This document shows, one piece after another, positions 30,318 through 37,885 of a DNA stretch of 41,048 nucleotides (positions are counted from its first letter, which is position 1; each line of letters begins with the position of its first letter). The position numbers were made by a program, and so were the translations under genes. The notes below the pieces were generated by a model. That model was given only the letters and a program-made list of their open reading frames with translations, ran no database searches and was not told where the DNA came from. Origin of the DNA: an uncultured Collinsella sp. (GTDB lineage: Bacteria; Actinomycetota; Coriobacteriia; Coriobacteriales; Coriobacteriaceae); contig CABSNM010000015.1 in assembly GCA_902479065.1 (NCBI GenBank), forward strand, positions 1-41,048. The letters are read 5' to 3'.

Positions 30318-31298
30318 CTACTCAGCCATCTGGGCCTGGACGGCGGTGATGGCCACGACACCCACGATGTCGTCGGCAGAGCAGCCGCGCGAAAGGTCGT
30401 TGACCGGTTTGGCGATGCCCTGCAGGATGGGGCCGTAGGCGTCGGCGCCGGCGAAGCGCTGGACCAGCTTGTAGCCGATGTTGCCGGCCTCGAGGTCGGG
30501 GAACACGAGCACGTTGGCCTTGCCGGCAACGGAGGAGCCGGGAGCCTTGAGCTGGGCGACGGTGGGGACGATAGCGGCGTCGAGCTGCAGGTCGCCGTCG
30601 ATGGCGAGCTCGGGAGCCTTCTCCTTGCAGAACTTCACGGCCTCTTGGACCTTCTTGGCGACCTCGCCGCCGGCGGAGCCCATGGTGGAGTAGGAGAGCA
30701 TGGCCACGTGCGGCTCAACGTTGCCCATGAAGGTGGACCAGGAGTGAGCGGAGGCGATGGCGATTTCGGAGAGCTCGTCGGAGGACGGGTTGATGTTGAG
30801 GCCGCAGTCGGCGAAGATCAGCGTGCCGTCGGTGCCGAACTGCGGGGTGTCGGTGCACATCACGAAGAAGGCCGAGACCAGCTTGGTGCCCGGGGCGGTC
30901 TTGAGGATCTGAAGCGCAGGGCGCAGGGTGTCGGCGGTGGAGTGGCAGGCACCGGAGACCAGGCCGTCGGCATCGCCCATCTTGACCATCATGGTGCCAA
31001 AGTAGGTGGCGTCCATCACCTGGGCGCGAGCCTGCTCGATGGTAACGCCCTTCTTGGCGCGGAGCTCAGCAAACTTCTGCGCGTACTCCTCGTGCTTCTC
31101 GGCATTGCGCGGGTCGATGACGGTAGCGCCGGGAACGTTGATCTCGTCGGGGTTGCCCAGGATGACGATTTTTGCCAGGCCCTCCTCGATGATTTTGGTG
31201 GCCGCGACGATAGTGCGCGGATCCTCGCCCTCGGGCAGGACGATCGTCTTAAGGTCGGCCTTGGCGGCAGACTTCATACGGTTTAGGAAATCGCTCAT
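30318..31298 (-). CDS. pta: Phosphate acetyltransferase
   Basis: The 326-residue enzyme converts acetyl-CoA and phosphate to acetyl phosphate, feeding acetate kinase for ATP. It is the short form, without the regulatory DRTGG domain. Signatures include TIVLPEGEDPRTIVAATKI at the N-terminus, KMGDADGLVSGACHSTADTLRPALQI (about 108-133), FADCGLNINPSSDELSEIA and SYSTMGSAGGE then ANVLVFPDLEAGNIGYKLVQ. It is transcribed toward the two ackA genes rather than with them. The Shine-Dalgarno is AAGGAG before the ATG at 31298. Confidence 0.95.
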   Translation of the reverse strand: MSDFLNRMKSAAKADLKTIVLPEGEDPRTIVAATKIIEEGLAKIVILGNPDEINVPGATVIDPRNAEKHEEYAQKFAELRAKKGVTIEQARAQVMDATYFGTMMVKMGDADGLVSGACHSTADTLRPALQILKTAPGTKLVSAFFVMCTDTPQFGTDGTLIFADCGLNINPSSDELSEIAIASAHSWSTFMGNVEPHVAMLSYSTMGSAGGEVAKKVQEAVKFCKEKAPELAIDGDLQLDAAIVPTVAQLKAPGSSVAGKANVLVFPDLEAGNIGYKLVQRFAGADAYGPILQGIAKPVNDLSRGCSADDIVGVVAITAVQAQMAE

Positions 31299-31350
31299 GT
31301 TACTCCTTACAAGCGTTTCGCTAAGCTCCAGGCGCCCGGCTGTTCACGAA

Positions 31351-31373
31351 TAAACCCGCTGCTAGCGGGTTTA
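31351..31373 (-). promoter_or_regulatory. Hairpin in the pta leader
   Basis: TAAACCCGCT (31351-31360) pairs with AGCGGGTTTA (31364-31373) around 3 bases, about 53 bases upstream of pta. On the minus strand TTC follows the stem's own UUUA, giving a terminator-like shape, so it may be an attenuator. Confidence 0.4.
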
Positions 31374-31425
31374 CCTTTCAATAATGTACGCCGCGGTGCT
31401 TGAGCTTTCCTTGTGTGGCAAGCTC

Positions 31426-31451
31426 ATTATAGGACGCATTAGCGCTATAAT
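31426..31451. promoter_or_regulatory. Divergent -10 elements for pta and glf
   Basis: ATTATA (31426-31431) reads TATAAT on the minus strand toward pta. TATAAT at 31446-31451 reads on the plus strand toward glf. Neither has a convincing -35. Confidence 0.4.
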
Positions 31452-31529
31452 CGCTCTGATAAATATGTCTCGAAGAATGTTCGAGAAAAGCCCAGCTAAC
31501 GAGCACGTGGCTTTTGACAAGGAGTATCG

Positions 31530-32732
31530 ATGCAGATTACCTCAGGCCTGCCTGAAGGCTTTAATGCCGGTGCGTACGACATGATTGTTGTCGGTGCCGG
31601 TTATGCCGGTGCCGTTTGCGCCCGCCGTCTTGCCGAAACTATCGGCTATCGTGTTGCCGTTTTGGAGCGCCGTAGCCACATTGCGGGCAATGCCTTCGAC
31701 TGCACTGACGAGGCGGGAATCCTGGTCCACGAGTATGGTCCGCACATCTACCATACCTTTAACGAGCGCGTCCACAATTTCCTGTCGCGCTTTACCAAGT
31801 GGACGGACTACCAGCACAAGGTGCTCGCCAACATCAACGGTACCCTTATGCCCGTGCCCTTTAACCATGCGAGCCTCAAGCTCGCCTTTGGCGAAGAGCG
31901 CGGCGAGGAACTGTACCAAAAGCTCGTGGAGACCTTTGGCAAGGATGTCAAGGTGCCCATTATGGAGCTGCGTAAGAAGAACGACCCGGATCTTGCCGAG
32001 GTCGCCGATTACGTCTACGAGAACGTCTTTTTGCATTACACCATGAAGCAGTGGGGCCAGACGCCCGATCAGATCGATCCCTCGATCACCGGCCGCGTTC
32101 CCGTCTTTGTGGGCGATGATGACCGCTACTTCCCGCAAGCTCCCTTCCAGGGCATGCCGCAGGAGGGCTACACGGCGCTCTTTGAGCACATGCTCGACCA
32201 CGACCTGATCGACGTGTTCTGCGACGTGGACGCCCGTGACCTCTTTGAAATCGACGAGACTACCGTCAAGATCGACGGCAAGGTCTATGGTGGCGAGATC
32301 GTCTACACCGGTCCGCTCGATGAGCTGTTCAATCTCGATCTGGGCGCGCTACCGTACCGCACGCTCGACATGAAGTTCGAGACGCTCGATATGGACCAGT
32401 TCCAGCCCGTGGGCACCGTCAACTACACCACGAGCGAGGACTACACGCGCATTACCGAGTTCAAGAACATGACCGGTCAGATCCTGCCCGGCAAGACCAC
32501 CATCATGAAGGAGTATTCCAAGGCCTATACGCCCGGCTCGGGCGAGACGCCGTACTACGCCATTCTTGAGCCCGAGAACCGTGAGCTCTATGAGCGCTAT
32601 CTTGAGCGCGTCCAGAACCTGACGAACTTCCACCCGGTGGGTCGTCTGGCCGAGTATCGTTACTACGATATGGACGCTGTGACCAATTCCGCCCTCGATC
32701 TTTCGGATGAGATTATCGCCTGCCATGCATAA
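31530..32732 (+). CDS. glf: UDP-galactopyranose mutase
   Basis: The 400-residue flavoenzyme interconverts UDP-galactopyranose and UDP-galactofuranose, the donor for galactofuranose in surface glycans. An FAD-binding Rossmann motif VVGAGYAGAVCARRLAE (about residues 20-36) is followed by VLERRSHIAGNAFD, EYGPHIYHT and FNERVHNF; the C-terminal part has RLAEYRYYDMDAV with conserved substrate/flavin contacts. The Shine-Dalgarno AAGGAG precedes ATG 31530. The glycosyltransferase gene overlaps its stop by 8 bases. Confidence 0.93.
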   Translation: MQITSGLPEGFNAGAYDMIVVGAGYAGAVCARRLAETIGYRVAVLERRSHIAGNAFDCTDEAGILVHEYGPHIYHTFNERVHNFLSRFTKWTDYQHKVLANINGTLMPVPFNHASLKLAFGEERGEELYQKLVETFGKDVKVPIMELRKKNDPDLAEVADYVYENVFLHYTMKQWGQTPDQIDPSITGRVPVFVGDDDRYFPQAPFQGMPQEGYTALFEHMLDHDLIDVFCDVDARDLFEIDETTVKIDGKVYGGEIVYTGPLDELFNLDLGALPYRTLDMKFETLDMDQFQPVGTVNYTTSEDYTRITEFKNMTGQILPGKTTIMKEYSKAYTPGSGETPYYAILEPENRELYERYLERVQNLTNFHPVGRLAEYRYYDMDAVTNSALDLSDEIIACHA

Positions 32733-33756
32733 AGTCATAACATTCGGTATTCCCTCGTATAACGCCGCCAAGGACATGGACCATTGCATCACCTCCATCT
32801 TGGAGGGGAGCAATTACGCCACCGATATCGAGATTATCGTAGTGGACGACGGCTCCAAGGACGAGACGGCCGATAAGGCCGACGAGTGGGAGGCACGTTA
32901 TCCCGGTATCATTCGCGCGGTGCACCAGGAGAACGGCGGCCACGGTATTGCCGTCCTTTCGGGTCTGCGCGAGGCACAGGGCACCTACTACAAGGTCGTC
33001 GACTCGGATGACTGGCTCGATGCTGCGGCTCTTTCGACTATGCTGTCGATTCTGCGTGGCTTTGAAGAGCGTGACCAGCGCGTTGACCTGTTTATCTCGA
33101 ACTACGTGTACGAGAAGGTTTACGAGGGCACGCATACCGCTATTGGCTACAAATTTGCCCTGCCGCGCAAAAAGATCTTTTCCTGGGATCAGATCGGTCA
33201 TTTCCGCCTGGACCAGAACCTACTCATGCACAGCCTGTGCTATCGCACGGATGTGCTGCGCGAGTCCAACCTTCCCATGCCGCCGCACACGTTCTATGTG
33301 GACAACATCTACGCCTACGTGCCGCTGCCGCGTTGCAAGACCATGTACTACGCCGACATCGACCTCTATCGCTACTTTATCGGTCGCGAGGGCCAGAGTG
33401 TCAACGAGGCCACGATGGTCAAGCGTCTGGACCAGCAGTTCCGTGTGACGCGCATCATGATGGAGTCGTACCACCTGTACAGCGATGTTGAGTCGTCGCG
33501 TCTGCGCTCGTACATGATGGGCTATTTCACCATGATGATGGCGATCTGCTCGGTGCTCACCAAGCTTTCCGAGGAAGATTGCGCCGACGAGCGCCTAAAG
33601 ATGCTGTGGAATGATTTGAAGGCCTACGACGAGCGCATGTATCGTCGTGCCCGCTACGGCGTGGTCGGGTTCTTCACCAATCTGCGCGGACGGGCCGGAG
33701 ACAAAACCACACTCGGCCTATACCGTCTTGCCTCAAAGATCTTCAAATTCAACTAG
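32725..33756 (+). CDS. Family 2 glycosyltransferase
   Basis: A 343-residue GT-A glycosyltransferase: FGIPSYNAAKDMDHCITSI at the N-terminus, IEIIVVDDGSKDETADKA, then YKVVDSDDWLDA (the DXD-type metal site, about 93-104). The C-terminal half is helical, with no membrane spans, so it probably acts at the cytoplasmic membrane face. The ATG at 32725 lies in ATGCATAA, overlapping the glf stop, so translation is coupled. The link to glf suggests transfer of galactofuranose or a related sugar in capsule or wall glycan synthesis (inference). Confidence 0.85.
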   Translation: MHKVITFGIPSYNAAKDMDHCITSILEGSNYATDIEIIVVDDGSKDETADKADEWEARYPGIIRAVHQENGGHGIAVLSGLREAQGTYYKVVDSDDWLDAAALSTMLSILRGFEERDQRVDLFISNYVYEKVYEGTHTAIGYKFALPRKKIFSWDQIGHFRLDQNLLMHSLCYRTDVLRESNLPMPPHTFYVDNIYAYVPLPRCKTMYYADIDLYRYFIGREGQSVNEATMVKRLDQQFRVTRIMMESYHLYSDVESSRLRSYMMGYFTMMMAICSVLTKLSEEDCADERLKMLWNDLKAYDERMYRRARYGVVGFFTNLRGRAGDKTTLGLYRLASKIFKFN

Positions 33757-33788
33757 CTGCTGAGTAATCGCTGTTGATAGGTTGACTG

Positions 33789-33898
33789 GGCCCCTTGGCC
33801 TTTAGTTTGCTACTGCGAACAGTCCTGCTCGCACGGAAAGCACATTAAGTGCTTTCCGGCTCGTGCGGAACTTGTATCAAACTAAAGGCCAAGGGGCC
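33789..33898. repeat. Nested palindromic element, copy 1
   Basis: Outer arms 33789-33808 and 33879-33898 are perfect 20-bp complements (GGCCCCTTGGCCTTTAGTTT). The core 33809-33878 contains GGAAAGCAC (33835-33843) and GTGCTTTCC (33849-33857). Read on the minus strand, the core is about 90 percent the same as that of copy 2, while the arms differ. Confidence 0.75.
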
Positions 33899-33991
33899 TC
33901 TGCTATAAGAATCGATTGTCAGTTTATTTGAATTTGAAGATCTTCGACGCGCGGTACACAGGGGCCTGGGCTGAAAAGAATCTGGTTGGTA

Positions 33992-34116
33992 GGTTGCCCG
34001 GTGGGGCTTGGTTATGTTTGTCGCGAGTTCCGCACGAGCCGAAGAGCACTTAATGTGCTCTTCGTGCGAGCCAGGACTGTAGAGCAGCAAACATAGCCAA
34101 GCCCCACCGGGCAACC
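33992..34116. repeat. Nested palindromic element, copy 2
   Basis: Outer arms 33992-34020 and 34088-34116 are 29-bp complements with one G-U pair. The core contains GAAGAGCAC/GTGCTCTTC in place of the GGAAAGCAC/GTGCTTTCC of copy 1, so both strands of the stem changed together. Flanking bases AGTTCCGCACGAGCCG and CGTGCGAGC-AGGACTGT are shared with copy 1 (inverted). Confidence 0.75.
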
Positions 34117-34128
34117 GGTCAGGTTAGG

Positions 34129-35130
34129 CTACTTCGCGGCGCCGGGGATGCCGTGGGAGGTTTTGGCGGTTTTGGCTCCGTTTACGATGGCGGTCTGTAG
34201 GGCCCTTACGGCGAGCATGCCCAGTAGGTCTAGGGGAACGGCGGCGCTTGCCTGGGCGCCCAGTTTGCCGCTGGCGAGGGTGTAGATGGTGTCGCCGTCG
34301 TTGGTGGTGTGTGTGGGGCGGATGGCGTGTGCGTAGGCGTCTGCGGCCATCTGGGAGACCTTGGTGGCTTGTGCCTTAGTGAGTTCCACGTTGGTGACGA
34401 TGCAGCTGATGGTGGTGTTGGTGCGGTCGAGCGGCATCTGCATGGATCCGGCGGCGGCAAAGGCTGCGAGTTCCATGTCGACGATCTGGTCGCTATCGGC
34501 TGCGGCGCGCATGCCGGCGACCCACTCGCCGGTGAAGGGGTCGACAACGTTGCCGCAGGCGTTGACCGAGACCACGGCGCCCACCTTGATGGGGCCGAGT
34601 GCCACGGCGGCAGCTCCAAGGCCGGCCTTCATGCAGGTGGCAGGCCCCATGAGCTTACCCACGGTAGCGCCCGTGCCGGCGCCTACGTTGCCCTGTTCGA
34701 GCTTGGTGGGGGTGTGGTCGAGTGCTTCGCGCACGGCGGCGATGCCGGCCTCAATGTCGGGGCGCACGGTGGGGTTACCAAAGGCGAGGTCGAAGATACA
34801 GCTGGAGCACACGATAGGCACCTGCGTGGGGCCGACGGGAAGGCCGATGCCGCGGCTCTCAAGCTCGCGAGCGACGCCGCTTGCAGCCTCGAGGCCAAAG
34901 GCCGATCCACCCGAAAGGCAGACGGCGTGGACCTTGTCGACGGTGTTCTCGGGTCGCAGCAGGTCGGTTTCGCGCGATGCTGGAGCACCGCCGCGAACGT
35001 CAACGCCGCCGGTGGCGCCCTCGGGTGCCACGATTACGGTGCAACCGGTGCCGGCCTCCTCGTCCGTATAGTTGCCATAGCAAAAGCCATCGACATCGCA
35101 GACGTCAATGGCCTCGAGCAGTGTATCCAT
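34129..35130 (-). CDS. P1 family (S58) peptidase
   Basis: The 333-residue protein belongs to the DmpA/L-aminopeptidase-D-amidase family of self-processing Ntn-type enzymes. Visible motifs are GCTVIVAPEGATGGVDVRGG, VHAVCLSGGSAFGLEAASGV and GNVGAGTGATVG. The predicted nucleophile and autocleavage site is at the NTTISCIVTNV segment (about 240-250). It releases N-terminal amino acids, including beta- or D-residues in some members. No signal peptide. It is followed by convergent palindromes; maf lies upstream on the same strand about 100 bases away. Confidence 0.85.
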   Translation of the reverse strand: MDTLLEAIDVCDVDGFCYGNYTDEEAGTGCTVIVAPEGATGGVDVRGGAPASRETDLLRPENTVDKVHAVCLSGGSAFGLEAASGVARELESRGIGLPVGPTQVPIVCSSCIFDLAFGNPTVRPDIEAGIAAVREALDHTPTKLEQGNVGAGTGATVGKLMGPATCMKAGLGAAAVALGPIKVGAVVSVNACGNVVDPFTGEWVAGMRAAADSDQIVDMELAAFAAAGSMQMPLDRTNTTISCIVTNVELTKAQATKVSQMAADAYAHAIRPTHTTNDGDTIYTLASGKLGAQASAAVPLDLLGMLAVRALQTAIVNGAKTAKTSHGIPGAAK

Positions 35131-35231
35131 GTTTAACTCCTATCGGTTTTCCGCCGCGCCTTGTGCCCGGTCGGGATCCGTACGGTACGCCAAAATTGTA
35201 GGCGCCGGGGGATACCCAGCGCCAGATGCAA

Positions 35232-35813
35232 TTACGAGAGTTTTTGAATCGCGCGCGCGACGCGGGCGATGGGTAGGCCCACCACGTTATAGAAGTCGCC
35301 CGAAATATCGTGCACGAGCATGCGTCCTCCTGTGCCCTGAATGCCGTAGGCGCCGGCCTTGTCCATGGGCTCACCCGAGGCGACGTAGTGCTCGATCTGC
35401 TCGTCGGTGAGCTCGTAGAACGTCACGTCGGTCACATCGACAAAGGACAGGCTTTCGGCGGCATGCGGGGCGGCCGTATCGCCTGCCTTAACGATGCAGA
35501 CGCCGGTTGCGACCTGGTGCGTGCGGCCCGAAAGCTCACGAAGCATGGTGCGCGCCTCGCCCTCGGTTGCCGGCTTGCCCAAAATCTTGCCGTCGAAGGT
35601 GACGATGGTGTCGGCCGCGACGGTCAACTCATTGGGCTCGGCATACTCGGCAGCAACGGCAGCCGCCTTGGCGCGTGCCAAGCGCTCGACAAGCGTGAGC
35701 GGAGCCTCGCCATCAAAGGGCGTTTCGTCGATATCCGCGGGAATCACGCGAATGTTGTAGCCTGCCTCGCGCATCAGCTCTATGCGGCGCGGCGATTGCG
35801 AAGCCAAAATCAT
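35232..35813 (-). CDS. maf: Maf family nucleotide pyrophosphatase
   Basis: The 193-residue protein starts with the Maf motif MILASQSPRRIELM, has IDETPFDGE, and the catalytic ADTIVTFDGKILGKP segment (about 66-80). YGIQGTGGRMLVHDISGDFYNVVGLP is the typical C-terminal signature. Such enzymes remove non-canonical nucleotides such as dTTP/UTP analogues. It overlaps the DJ-1 gene by 4 bases (ATGA), so the two are translationally coupled. Confidence 0.92.
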   Translation of the reverse strand: MILASQSPRRIELMREAGYNIRVIPADIDETPFDGEAPLTLVERLARAKAAAVAAEYAEPNELTVAADTIVTFDGKILGKPATEGEARTMLRELSGRTHQVATGVCIVKAGDTAAPHAAESLSFVDVTDVTFYELTDEQIEHYVASGEPMDKAGAYGIQGTGGRMLVHDISGDFYNVVGLPIARVARAIQKLS

Positions 35814-36352
35814 AGTTGGATGCCCTCGGCGACCTTCTCGACGGCCTTGTCGCCAGCGAGCGTGCGCAGCAGCTCCAATGCAAAGGGGAGTGACTGTGCC
35901 ATGCCGCTGGCAGTGATGATGTTGCCGTCTTGCGTGACCTTCTCGCCAGTATAGGCACCTTCGGGGAAGCTTTTCTCAAAGCCAGGGAAGCACGTGGCGT
36001 GGCGCCCCTCGAGTAGGTCGAGCTCGCCCAGGATAAACGGGGCGGCGCAGATGGCGGCGACGTGCTTGGTCGCGGCGAACTCGCAGACCACGTCGCAGAC
36101 ACGCTGATCGGCGCGCAGGTTGGTGGCACCGGGCAGGCCGCCGGGCAGCACGACGCAGTCGTACTCGTCAAAGTTGATCTCATCAAAGAGCGCATCGCAG
36201 GTCACGGGGATCTGCAGCGAGCTTACGACCTCACGCGTGGGCATAATCGAGACGAGCGTGGCACGCACGCCGCCGCGACGCATGACATCGACCATGGTCA
36301 AGCATTCAATAGTTTCAAAGCCATCGGCGGCGAGAACGGCAACGCTGGGCAT
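35810..36352 (-). CDS. DJ-1/PfpI family protein
   Basis: A 180-residue class I glutamine-amidotransferase-like fold. Glu16 (FETIE) and the nucleophile Cys102 in HVAAICAAPFILGEL match the DJ-1/YajL group of deglycase/chaperone-like proteins. VLPGGLPGATNLR is also typical. The ATG at 36352 follows GGAACCCTC, with AAAGGA upstream; the frame from 36376 lacks a ribosome site. It is the first gene of a pair with maf. Confidence 0.88.
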   Translation of the reverse strand: MPSVAVLAADGFETIECLTMVDVMRRGGVRATLVSIMPTREVVSSLQIPVTCDALFDEINFDEYDCVVLPGGLPGATNLRADQRVCDVVCEFAATKHVAAICAAPFILGELDLLEGRHATCFPGFEKSFPEGAYTGEKVTQDGNIITASGMAQSLPFALELLRTLAGDKAVEKVAEGIQL

Positions 36353-36458
36353 GAGGGTTCCTTTCATAGGCGGCATACAATTAGCCGTCTTATACCCCGA
36401 AGACCTCCGCTTGCCACGCTCGATTTCCCAATGATTTTTCTGAGCAATGATTAAGTGG

Positions 36459-37772
36459 CTAGTTGCGCCTAAGGTGGACGACGGTCTCGCAGTGGAAGGT
36501 TTGTGGGAACAGGTCGACTGGCGTGATCTTTACGGGGGAGAAGGTGCCTTCTTCGACAAAGCGTTTGAGATCGCGCGCCAGGGTGGCCGGGTCGCAGCTC
36601 ACGTAGGCGACATCGTGGGCACTCGTGCTGGCGATAAGGTCGATCGCTTCGGGGGCGAGGCCTGCGCGCGGCGGGTCGACCACCAAGACGTCGGCATCCT
36701 GGTCGGGGAACTCGCGCACCGCGTCTCCGCCAATGACGTCGACGTTATCAAGCTTGTTGATCTCCAGGTTACGGCGCAGGTCGCGCACGGCGGGGCCGTA
36801 GGCCTCGACGGCGGCGACAAAGTCGCAGCGGCGGGCGAGCGGCAGGGTAAAGGTGCCGGCACCGCAGTACAGGTCCACGGCAAGCTCGTCTTCCTGCGGA
36901 TCGAGCGTTTCCATGACAAGCTCGATCAAAATCTCGGCACCCTTGGTGTTGACCTGGAAAAAAGACGGGGCAGACAAGCGCATCTGACCCTCGGCGATAT
37001 TCTCGGTCCATGAGCCCTCTCCGGCGAGCATTTCGACCTTGGAAACACGGCGGGCCTTCTTTTCGCCCTTGCTCATCACGCGTACGACACTTGTGGGGTG
37101 CGCGGCGTCTGCCAACACGCGCGAGACTTGCGAGCGCGGGAAAGAGCCCGTAGGCGTCCAGAGCGCCACCTCGAGTGCCTTGGTGCGACGCGAGGCGCGA
37201 ATGCCCACGCGCTCAAGGCCCAGGTCGTGGCTGCCGCTCAGATAATTGAGCGCGCCGACGACCGATTTGAGTGCCTTGGGGAAGCGTTTGTCGAACAACG
37301 GGCACGAATCGACGGTCACGATCTTGCGAGGATCGACACCGTGCATGCCAAGACGCACGCGGCCGTTTACAACGGTCGGCTCGAGTTCGATTTTATTGCG
37401 GTAGCCCCAATCATCCTTGGTGTGGCGGATGGGTTGCACCAGTTCATCGACTTGATCGGGGCTGAACTTGCCGATACGCTCGAGCGTGGAGCGCAGATTT
37501 TGCTCCTTGGCGGCGAGCTGTGCCGTGCGTGAGAGATTGCCCCACGAGCAGCCGCCGCAGATGCCCACGAAGGGGCAGGGAGACTGAATGCGATCGGGGC
37601 TTGGCTCCAGAATCTCGGTGGTGCGGGCACGCATGAACGACTTGCCGTCCTGTACGACCTCGGCCTCGACGGTGTCGCCTGCCACGGCGCCCTGCACAAA
37701 GACGGCCTTGCCGTTGTCGGCGTGCGCCAGCCCGTCGGCGCCGTAGGTCATCGATTCTATAGTGAGCTTCAT
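36459..37772 (-). CDS. 23S rRNA (uracil-5-)-methyltransferase, RlmD/RumA type
   Basis: The 437-residue methyltransferase has an N-terminal TRAM domain (about 1-57), a [4Fe-4S]-type Cys cluster CPFVGICGGC (Cys 66, 72, 75) with a fourth Cys in VDSCPLFD, and a SAM-dependent domain: AVDLYCGAGTFTLPLARR, VDPPRAGL, and the catalytic Cys in VSCDPATLARDL. It forms m5U in rRNA; the exact position cannot be told from sequence. The ATG at 37772 has AGGA close upstream and starts the TRAM fold; a longer frame from 37808 adds an unlikely Thr/Arg-rich start. Confidence 0.9.
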   Translation of the reverse strand: MKLTIESMTYGADGLAHADNGKAVFVQGAVAGDTVEAEVVQDGKSFMRARTTEILEPSPDRIQSPCPFVGICGGCSWGNLSRTAQLAAKEQNLRSTLERIGKFSPDQVDELVQPIRHTKDDWGYRNKIELEPTVVNGRVRLGMHGVDPRKIVTVDSCPLFDKRFPKALKSVVGALNYLSGSHDLGLERVGIRASRRTKALEVALWTPTGSFPRSQVSRVLADAAHPTSVVRVMSKGEKKARRVSKVEMLAGEGSWTENIAEGQMRLSAPSFFQVNTKGAEILIELVMETLDPQEDELAVDLYCGAGTFTLPLARRCDFVAAVEAYGPAVRDLRRNLEINKLDNVDVIGGDAVREFPDQDADVLVVDPPRAGLAPEAIDLIASTSAHDVAYVSCDPATLARDLKRFVEEGTFSPVKITPVDLFPQTFHCETVVHLRRN

Positions 37773-37816
37773 ATTCCTGCCTGTCATTCGCGTTGTTGTT
37801 CGCACCATGGTAGCAG

Positions 37817-37862
37817 GGAAAAGCGCCCCGCATCCGAGGCTTTCCTCAAATGCGGGGCGCTT
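37817..37862 (-). terminator. Terminator of the polyphosphate kinase gene
   Basis: AAGCGCCCCGCAT (37821-37833) is the perfect complement of ATGCGGGGCGCTT (37850-37862). On the minus strand the stem ends in TTTTCCC. It stands between ppk and the methyltransferase gene. Confidence 0.85.
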
Positions 37863-37885
37863 CTACAAACTGCTTCTACAAACGA

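Larger units (their letters stand above)
33757..34128. other. Convergent intergenic region holding two palindromic elements
   Basis: About 372 bases between the glycosyltransferase and P1 peptidase stop codons. It is almost filled by the elements 33789-33898 and 33992-34116. The 90 bases between them show no recognisable gene or motif. Confidence 0.7.

Noticed and set aside
33781..34120. CRISPR-like array
   Set aside because: There are only two core copies, inverted relative to each other, with no regular spacers and no cas genes.
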